This document shows positions 25,119 to 33,200 of a stretch of 64,000 nucleotides of DNA, piece after piece. Numbering within the stretch: position 1 is the first letter of the stretch; each line of letters opens with the position of its first letter. The translations under genes were made by a program, and so were the position numbers. Source of the DNA: Adiantum capillus-veneris (lineage: Eukaryota > Streptophyta > Polypodiopsida > Polypodiales > Pteridaceae); contig CM043956.1 in the NCBI GenBank assembly GCA_014529385.2, positions 64,796,620 to 64,860,619 on the forward strand, given 5' to 3'. The notes beneath the pieces are model-generated. The model ran no database searches. It saw nothing but the letters and a program-made list of their open reading frames with translations, and was not told the DNA's origin.

Positions 25119-25310
25119 TGTTCGGGTATAAAGCCCAATGTGGTCACCCAGGTAAGTGGGCGGGCCGCCAGGTATGTACACATGTTCTTTTGTAAAAACC
25201 TAATAAGAACTCACTATGATCTACACATTACAGTAGAGCGAGTTCACCATATCGTCGTGCTCTTCTTCTCGCACTCTCTCTCGCGTCGCACTTCCGCTCG
25301 TACTCCTTCA
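25119..25310 (+). repeat. C2 5' LTR
   Basis: 192 bp from TGTTCGGGTATAAAGCCC to GTACTCCTTCA, in plus orientation, preceded by CATAA (25114-25118). Family consensus starts TGTTGGGG, so one base has changed. Confidence 0.9.
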
Positions 25311-25312
25311 AC

Positions 25313-25326
25313 TGGTATCAGAGCTC
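25313..25326 (+). other. C2 primer binding site, tRNA-iMet
   Basis: TGGTATCAGAGCTC starts two bases after the LTR and is the standard initiator-Met complement used by most plant Copia elements. Confidence 0.9.
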
Positions 25327-26462
25327 AGATCGAGGCTCGGGGCAGCACTGCAGGAGGCTAGAGTCACCAGCTCAGATTGGAGTGAAATTTGATAGGCGAA
25401 GACACGGCCCCAAATCTTGTGGGCAACCCGTAGGCCTCGGTGTCCTTAGAATTTCATTCTGAGGTCATGTTGGCCACCATTCGGCTTCGACAAAGTTCTG
25501 CGCAGGCCATTTTCGACTACGTGGTCTTAGCGGGTGCATATCCGACTCTGCAAATTTGGGGTTTTCGGCCTATGACTACAGGTGCTGAGGATATCGACAC
25601 TCCTAGAGTGTTGATTTGTGGCTGTCTACACATCGAAGGACGGCTCACAGTTCTTGGAGGCGTGTCACATACGACACGGGCACATCTACACACAGACTGT
25701 AGGCGACATCCACTAGTTCATCAGGTAGCTTGTGTTTGTTGCTTGATATTCCAGATTTCATCCTGACATTGCAGGTACTTCCACATGGGATGTATTGTCA
25801 GAGATGATGTATGTGTGTTGAGGGTTTGCAAGCTGTGAGTCACGCATCAAACAACCGCCGCAACGGTTACAGCATACAGTGGGAAATTTGTGGATGTATG
25901 ACTTTGTGGGAAGTCTATGTACTGTCAGATTTACTGCAGACTTTGTTGAGGGTCGAGTGAGGTTTTATTGAGCTGGGGGATTCTCGAATGTTGAGATCCT
26001 TTCGGTGATACAGGTCTTGGAGTGATCCCTCGAGTACCCTTAGATAGGCAGCTAGGATGTATTGACTGTGAGTTAGACCGTTGGGATTGCATCTTTGCTT
26101 TACTGCCGTTGAGGCATTGTCGCAGTCTATGCTTACAGGACAGTGACAGGACAGTCAGAGACAGTACAGGTGCAGGACAGGTTTACCCACAGCTTACAGT
26201 GTTAGAGAGAGTGGTTTTTGAGCTGTTTTTTGGTCTGTTTTTAGTACACCAGAGCCATTTTACAAAGGAGACTATGCCAAAATTTCTGCAGAATCTGAAG
26301 CTTTCTTGGTTCATTTGATAGGTTGATATTGGTTCTGGTTATTTGCCTGGCTTTTCATTTAATGATTTTGAATTATGTGAACATTTTCTGTATGGTAAGC
26401 AAACACAGTAGCCACATAAGCATAGAAGCAGTAGAAGAGATACACAGTTGGCACTTGTTCAT
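25327..26462 (+). mobile_element. C2 leader fused to GAG-pre-integrase by deletion
   Basis: Matches the untranslated leader of the full C copy (41380-40390 reversed), then at about 26335 jumps to the pre-integrase segment (reverse of 38883-38764). Gag and protease are lost. The junction shares GTTC with both parents. A 108-codon open frame at 25440-25766 has a counterpart in C, but the differences are mostly amino-acid-changing, so it looks non-coding. The block ends at 26462, the second inversion breakpoint. Confidence 0.75.
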
Positions 26463-27372
26463 GACGACCAACTTGTCATCATGTATCTATATCCATAGTT
26501 CGCTATCTCACTAGAGGAGGTTTTCACATTGATGCCTTGCAATGTTTAAAAGTTATGTTCTTTATTCTTGTGTCCAAATGCAATCAAAGAAAAAAGCCTA
26601 GTGATAAGTTGTCACTCAATTCCCCGATCTAAGAATCTACAAATGGGAAGTTGGAGTGTGTTAGTCTCTTAAGGTTTTGTATGGTTCTTCTCTCTTTGTA
26701 TGGCTTCCTTATAATTTAATTGTTGTGTGTTTTGAGCTCTTGCCCTGATTGTTCCATGAAGCATTTGTTCAATCAATCTGGTCCATACTCGTGTTTGTGA
26801 CCAATAGTCGCACACTATCGACTTAACCTTTTGGCCTTCTAAAGGAGGCTTTAGAGGAGAAGGGCCGAAGGCATACATGTTATATTTTAATGTCTGTTTG
26901 TTCACATCTTTAATGGCTTCATGTGGATCTGTTTAAAGTGTCGTTAATTAGAAGGGCCAAACGACTTAAGATGCGCCTTGTTAATATCGAGCAAGCGCAT
27001 TTTCTGATCGAAAAGTGAAGGGTTTGACATGTCGGACCATCACTTTAAAGCGAGATATTAAAAAGCAAAGCATATGCAAGAAAAATTGGAGGAAGAAGAT
27101 GGGTAGAGAGGGTAGAAATTCAATGTCACAAGATTAAAGCATATGGTCGTGTACAAACGGTGGTTTGGGAGTGATATCAAGATTTACAACTCAAATTTTA
27201 CGTAGATTGGTTTAGAGATCATTTGGCTAAAATTAGAGACTGTCAATAAATACAAGGCTTTTTTGAAAAAATAATGATGAGATAGAAAATTTGTGGCTCC
27301 ATGATAAAGGGGTTGACTACGAGGGCACCCGTCTGGTCCATCAACTAACAATAGTCAAGTCCATGTAGAACT
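26463..27372. other. Spacer without recognisable gene
   Basis: About 0.9 kb. No RT, gag, LTR or convincing ORF found; the longest open frames are short and lack motifs. It joins, across the C insertion, with 41592 onwards. It could be host DNA or the remnant of an old element. Confidence 0.5.
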
Positions 27373-27564
27373 TGAAGGAGTACGAGCGGAAGTGCGACGC
27401 GAGACAGAGTGCGAGAAGAAGAGCACGACAATATGGTGAACTCGTTCTACTGTAATGTGTAGAGCATAGTGAGTTCTTATTAGGTTTTTACAAAAGATTA
27501 TGTGTACATACCTGGCGGCACGCCCACTTACCTGGGAGACCACATTGGGCTTTATACCCCAACA
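27373..27564 (-). repeat. C 3' LTR
   Basis: 192 bp, flanked inward by ACCTCCCACTT on plus, which on minus is the purine-rich AAGTGGGAGGT polypurine tract abutting TGTTGGGG. Confidence 0.9.
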
Positions 27565-27653
27565 ACCTCCCACTTAAAGTCCAATGTGGTACTTTACGTG
27601 TGAGAGAAGCTACTATACAAGCTAATATACAAGAGATGTAGAGAAGTGATGTA

Positions 27654-28008
27654 CTACCCTACACCTAACTGCTTGCGAAAATGCGCAAAGCTCTCTGAGC
27701 GAAGTCCTTTCCTATTGTGCATATATCTGGTCCTTTCCCTGATTAAATGATACTTCACATCCACATGCTTTGTCTTTGAGTGATAAACTGGATTGCGAGC
27801 CAATTGTATAGGAATTTGACTATCACAATATAACAGAGGCATCTCTTCTTTGATTCCCAAATTTGTTACTAGTTGATTAAGCCAAATTAATTCTTTGCAT
27901 GCATGTGATGCTGCAACATATTCAGCCTCTGTAGTAGACTGAGTAACACAATCTTGTAATCTAGAACGCCATGATACTGCTCCACCAGCCAATGTAAAGA
28001 CATACCCT
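27654..28008 (-). pseudogene. C RNase H, C-terminal piece
   Basis: GYVFTLAGGAVSWRSRLQ, STTEAEYVAASHA, YCDSQIPIQLARN and KHVDVKYHLIRE identify a Copia RNase H. A small deletion removes the region between LIRE and LLTKGLP present in C1. The N-terminal side is cut by G5 at 28009 and continues at 36753. Confidence 0.85.
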
Positions 28009-28013
28009 AACGT

Positions 28014-29157
28014 TGTCAGGAGTTTTTTGGAGCAAGGGATTGCGCATATGTACATACCCATGCATGGTGCATCAAATAAAGTATTGCCCATTTTCCAGAG
28101 CCAGGTGGTTACGTGGGGCCCACATGTGTACAGGTAGGACACCATGTACATAGTGCATCGATTTTCATCGTTACTAGTACCATTGTGTTTTTCTACAATA
28201 AGGAGGAGTTGGTAGCGCGTAAAACTTCTCGAGGAAGCTATCCGCGGGCCGACGACGTGAGGTCAGCAGGTGCGTCAGATGGCATCTAGTGGCGTCAGGA
28301 GGGCGAACGAGGTCAATATTTGCACGCGGATGAGGACGGACACAACGTGGGTGTTTTCTTGTGAGAGTTACGCAGAAAGGTCATCATTAGGGCCACTTTT
28401 TGGGGCCACTTCACGTGGTGGCGAGATGCATTATTGGAAAAAAGCTGAGTGCCAGGTGTGCGAATGATGCAAAAAGGTGACAACTATGCACTGCGAGGTC
28501 AGTTTTTGGCCTGTTCGGGGTCCGTTTGAGGTCATCTAAAAGGCCAAGGGTGCCCAACTAAAAAAGCTAAGTGTGGGAACTGAAAAAACTGAGAGAAGAC
28601 CAGAAAAAACGTGGAGAAGAGAGGAGGAACAGCCGCAGGTGTGTTTTTGCTCATTTTGGAGCCTGTTTTGGCCGTAAACTGCTCATCCGATGTCGGATTT
28701 GAGCACTTTGACATTGTAGAGTGGGGTTTTGGGCCGTTCCGAACGCGATGGAGCTGTCCATTTTGCCAAATTCCTCACTCTTTTTTTGCTGTTTTTCTGT
28801 GTAATCTTCTCCGGTGAGCGAAGTTTCTGCTCCAGTTTGTGATTGTATCTGGCTTATTTTACCCATATTGTGTGAGCTGTTTGCCCCATTGGTGTTGGCC
28901 CAAGCTCATTTGTATCTAAACATCAGAAATTCTCCTCTTTTGAGCTGAGTTTTTTGGGTGTGTGTGTGTGAGTGTGTGTGTCTGTGTGGAGTGGGCAAGT
29001 GGATAGTCTCTCTCCTCTCACTCCAGAGGTGTGTTCCCTGTCTCGGCCAGGTGTGTTGTGTAAGCCGAGTGGTGCCCCATAGTGTGTGTGTGTATCTTCC
29101 CAAGAGTGTGTGTCAGGTCGTTATAGAGGCGTTGTGTGTGTTTTCATCCCGCCCACA
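28014..29157 (+). repeat. G5 5' LTR
   Basis: 1144 bp. It carries GT-rich simple repeats near its 3' end (28958-28985) and differs from its 3' partner at four sites. No strong TATA box was identified by eye. Confidence 0.93.
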
Positions 29158-29163
29158 TTCTTT

Positions 29164-29183
29164 TGGCGCCCCCACGGAGGATC
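29164..29183 (+). other. G5 primer binding site
   Basis: TGGCGCCCCCACGGAGGATC begins six bases after the LTR end. It is conserved in G1. The tRNA species was not assigned. Confidence 0.6.
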
Positions 29184-29330
29184 TTCTTCGAGTACCTTCA
29201 GCTTCGAGCTTCGAGCTTCGAGCTTCGGGATTACAGGTTGCAGGTTGCAGATTACAGGTTACAGGTTACAGGTTACAGGAACAGGGACAGGGACAGGTAC
29301 AGGTGATTCACACAGGTACAGGTAGCTGGA
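29184..29330 (+). repeat. G5 leader short tandem repeats
   Basis: A run of CTTCGAG units (about 29203-29230) is followed by ACAGGTT-type units and then GGGACA units up to about 29300. G1 holds the same kinds of repeat at 12410-12520 with different unit counts, so the tract changes length between copies. Confidence 0.7.
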
Positions 29331-29902
29331 GTACAGTGATGTCACTTGCAGTTGTTGTGGGAATGCATCACTTGGCGCCTATTTGAGCGCATTGTCTGTT
29401 GGATTGTACGTTACTTGTGGAAACTGCCATTGTACGCCTTTGTGGAGCCATATATGGTTTTATTTGGCAGTCCCAGCCATTTCTGAGACTTGGTCTGGAA
29501 GATAGTCATTTCTGAGACTTGACTATACGCGATTTGCATTAGCTTTCGTGTGAGGGTCGATAGCGTGAGGTTTTTATTGAGCTGGGGGATTCTCAAATGT
29601 GGAGATCCTTTCGGTGATACAGGTAGCTGGAGCACCCTTTTCGTGACCTCGCCATAGGCTATGTACTAGTGAGTCCTACTTGATGCTCGGGTTCTATTGT
29701 TGACAGTTTATGCGTACATAGACAGTCTATATTTTGGGTTCCTACTGCTCTACTTCTGGGGAAACTCTGTCGAAATTTTCCCAAGTTATGATGGCTGGTT
29801 TTTTGGTATTTTGAGCCATTTATGCTGTTATGCTGCTGAAATTTTGGCAAAATCAGAGGTTGAATCAGGTGTGCCTTCTTGGGAGCTTCATGGTTGGCTT
29901 TA
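29331..29902 (+). other. G5 leader, non-coding part
   Basis: An open frame at 29697-29903 lacks any ATG. Against G1 (12024-11818) it differs mainly at amino-acid-changing sites (12 changed residues of 68, only 3 silent changes), which is what neutral sequence looks like. It therefore serves as a control for the next ORF. Confidence 0.6.
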
Positions 29903-30121
29903 ATGGATGATCAAAATGGCCCTCAGTTCACTCCTTTTCATTTAACGCAAAGAATTCAGATTAATGTTCATGTGTCCAGGAAGATCTTTTTCCAGCAGCG
30001 CATAGTCTTTATGTTTGGGCCAAGAAGATTGAGAGAGATCCTGGAATGTCCTTTGCCTGTTGTCATTCCGATGATCAACTATGAAAACTCATTTGATGTG
30101 CATGTGTTTGTCCTTATCTAA
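29903..30121 (+). CDS. Leader ORF of G5, 72 aa, unknown product
   Basis: ATG at 29903 (MDDQNGPQFTPFHL), TAA at 30119-30121; the frame is open eight codons further upstream from a TTG. It lies in the same frame as gag-pol but is separated by stops and about 100 bp from the gag ATG at 30224. Compared with G1 over 80 codons: no indels, 17 differing codons, 13 of them silent and 14 of 17 changes at third positions. That pattern indicates selection on the protein. No domain is recognised; it is basic and hydrophobic, with IFFQQRIVFMF and PLPVVIPMI. It could be a leader protein, a spliced gag exon or captured host sequence. Confidence 0.6.
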   Translation: MDDQNGPQFTPFHLTQRIQINVHVSRKIFFQQRIVFMFGPRRLREILECPLPVVIPMINYENSFDVHVFVLI

Positions 30122-30223
30122 AGTTGAGCTCCATTGAAGTTTCTGGGGATTGGGAAGTGAAAAGTTTTGGGTTCTTGCACGTGTGTTCGAAGGGGTTCTC
30201 AAAGCATCATAATTTGGGTAGCC

Positions 30224-33200
30224 ATGGCTTTCTCTTATCCCGAGTTTCATGGAAGAAGTGATGAAGATGTGGAAGAATTTTTGGAAAAGATGGAGGTTGC
30301 CTGCATTAGCAACCAGATTCATGACCCTACGCAAATGTTACGCCTTCTCCAAATTTGTTTGAAGAGTGATGCACGAGCTTGGTCCAAAGCATTTGAAGAG
30401 GAGTTGCGTATGGCTGATCCACCTATAAGATTGAGTTGGGACAATCTAAGGCATGGATTGGAAGTGGAGTTTGTGAAGATAGAAGACCCTGACAAAGTGT
30501 GGCAAGAAGTACAGGCTTTGGTGCAAAAGGAAGGTGAGCCAGTAGATGCGTACATACGTAAGTTTTCATTGGCATGGGAGCAAATGTGCAAGGCTTTAGC
30601 ACCACAGGTACCCCCGCCTGACATGATGAAGAAGGACAGGTTCTTGGCTGGTCTTTGGGAGAATATACGTTGGAGAGTAGAGCTAAAGAAGCCTAGGACA
30701 TATGAAGATGCACTAGAGGTAGCAAGGAACAAAGAGTGGAAGCTGAGAAAAATGAGCCAGTTAGGGGTGGAGTCTTTGCCCATGAGAGCTGAATTTCAGC
30801 CTATGGACTCTTTACAAGGTCGTATGTCAGGGGTTCATCATGAACCAGTGGTTCCTGTTACTACTCAGGTTATGCCAGCAGTGGTCACTACAACAGTGCA
30901 AGATGATGGCCTAAGGCAAGACATGAGGCAAGTGGTTGATCTGATGAAGAATCTCAGCCTAAACATGCTAGGTCAAGTGGGAAATAATCGAGGTCGAGGG
31001 CGGTTTGCAAATCAGCCAGGAGGTGAAGAAAGACCTAGGAATGGTGCTGGACAAAGTAATAGTAGGTTTTGGAGGCAGACGCCCACATGTTATAATTGTG
31101 GAGAGTTGGGTCACATCAGCCCGCAATGTGATAAGTCACCAAGGATGGGGGGAGACATGTATCCATTGCCAAGACAGGTGCTAACTAGATCAAATGATTA
31201 TGGCATCGAAATTAAGGGAGACGAAGGAACCAGTGGACTGACCCAGGAGGAAAAGGGAAAGACAAAAGTGCTAAGTGTAGTCACCTTGGAGAAGGCATCA
31301 AAGCTAGAGGATACATTAGTGATGCCTATTGGGAAGAGGACCACAGAGGATAAGGAAGGAAGAAGTGCCCCAGGTCCTAGTAAGAAGAAAGGAAAGAGCC
31401 ATGAAGGCGAGGATGTCAAGGCCAAGAGGAAAAGGAGAGCTCGTCGAAAGTTTCATGTTTCAGATTTTCCACTAGGGGATGGGCAATTAAGCTATGACTT
31501 GAAGGAGGATCTGACGAGCAGGAAGGCAGATGTTACTTTTGGGCAGCTTATAGAGATGGTGCCTAAGCTAAAGCGACAGTGGAAGAGGATGGTTAACCCA
31601 ATGGAGAAAGAGCCAGAGAGAGGTTCAGTGAAGGTGTTGGCAATGGACGAGCTACGAGACATTTGTCCAATAGTAGATGTGTGTCATAAAAGGAAAAATT
31701 TGGGACAAGGTTATGTGGATGGCGGAGCCCAAATATGCGTCATAACACACTCATGCGTTGAGAAGATGGGTCTCACAGTGGCTGGGGTGTCAGGTTTTCG
31801 GATCAGATTGGCAAACCATCAAAAAGTAAAATGCTTGGGTGTTGTAAAGAGCTTAGAAGTGGAGGCATATGATGCAAAGGCAGTGGTTGATTTTCATGTG
31901 ATGCCAGCAGGGTTGGGAGCATATCCTATTATACTGGGCAGACCATGGTTACGTGCAGTGGGAGCTGTTCAAGATTGGCGACATGGTACAATTAGCCTCT
32001 ATGGAAAGACAGGTACCAAGAAGCTTTATAATATGGACACAAGGAAACGATTAGAGGAGCTTTATGAAGATGAGGATGAGTCTAGTGATGAAGACTCTTC
32101 CACGGTGACAGATGAGGACAGTGATAGCACTACCAGCAGTGATGAGGATGTTGATGTTGCATTTCTTTTGATGGATAAAGAAATCCAGGAGTGTGGTTTA
32201 GTCGCATTTGCGAATGAAGTTGAAGATGAAAGTGAAGGACCTTATGAAGTGATTGAAGGGCTGATGCAAACCAAGGTTGAGTTGTCAAAAAAGCAGGAAT
32301 TAATGACGCAAATGATTAGTGGAGACCTCTCAGCTATGGAGAAGGATATATTTTTGCATATGCTGGCTAGTTTTCCTGATTTGTTCATTACTTCATATGA
32401 AGAGATCAGAGGGTTCAAGGGTGAAGAGATGCATATAGAGCTGAAAGAAGGTGCTAAGCCAGTACGGCAAAGGCTAAGAAGGATGGGTCAAGAGCAAATG
32501 GAAGCCTTGCGGGTAGAGGTGGACAAGTTATTGAAGGCAGGGTTCATAGTTCCAGTGGAGACCACAGAATGGGTGAGTCCAGTAGTAGTCAGTCCAAAGA
32601 AGGATGGGAAGTGGAGGATTTGTGTAGATTTTAAGCCCTTAAACGCAGCCACAAAGAAGAACCCATATCCTCTTCCATTCATCGATCAGATCTTGGATTC
32701 AGTGGCAGGTTATGAGAGGTACAGTGTGTGTGATGGTTTTTCAGGCTATTTTCAATTGAAGATTGCTCTTAAAGACCGCACAAAAACAACATTTATTATG
32801 CCATGGGGCTGCTATTGCTACACAGTGTTGCCGTTTGGGTTGTCAAATGGACCATCTTTCTATCAAGAAAGAGCAAATTGGGTGCTGGAACCATTCATTG
32901 GTAGTTGTGTTAAGGCTTTTATGGATGACTTCTGTGTTTATAGCAGTAGGGCTGAACACCATGAGAAGCTGCAGATGGTATTGGCTCGATATGATGAATG
33001 TGGAGGACAACTAAATCCAAAGAAATGTCATCTAGCACAGCCAAGGGTGAAGTTATTGGGCCATATGGTGTCAGAAAATGGCATTGAGGCTGATCCAGAT
33101 AAGGTGAAGTCTATTATTCTTCTTCCATCACCTATGAGTACGAAGCAATTGGCAACCTTTATACACAAAGTGAAGTACATGGCACGGTTTATTCCATTGT

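Noticed and set aside
25440-25766. 108-codon leader ORF in Copia C2, also present at 41281-40955 in C
   Set aside because: It starts with GTG, and most differences between the copies change the amino acid (about 17 changes against 4 silent), so there is no sign of coding constraint.
29697-29903. 68-codon open frame in the G leader, same length in G1
   Set aside because: No ATG, and the differences are mainly replacing; it is probably non-coding and only open by chance or recent ancestry.
30167-30223. Extended N-terminus of G5 gag (19 residues before MAFSYP)
   Set aside because: The open frame begins with TTG and has no ATG; the GCCATGG at 30224 is a better start and is conserved in G1.
32917-32928. 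FMDD instead of YxDD in the G reverse transcriptase
   Set aside because: F-M-D-D is common in plant Athila and Tat lineages, so it is not unusual.
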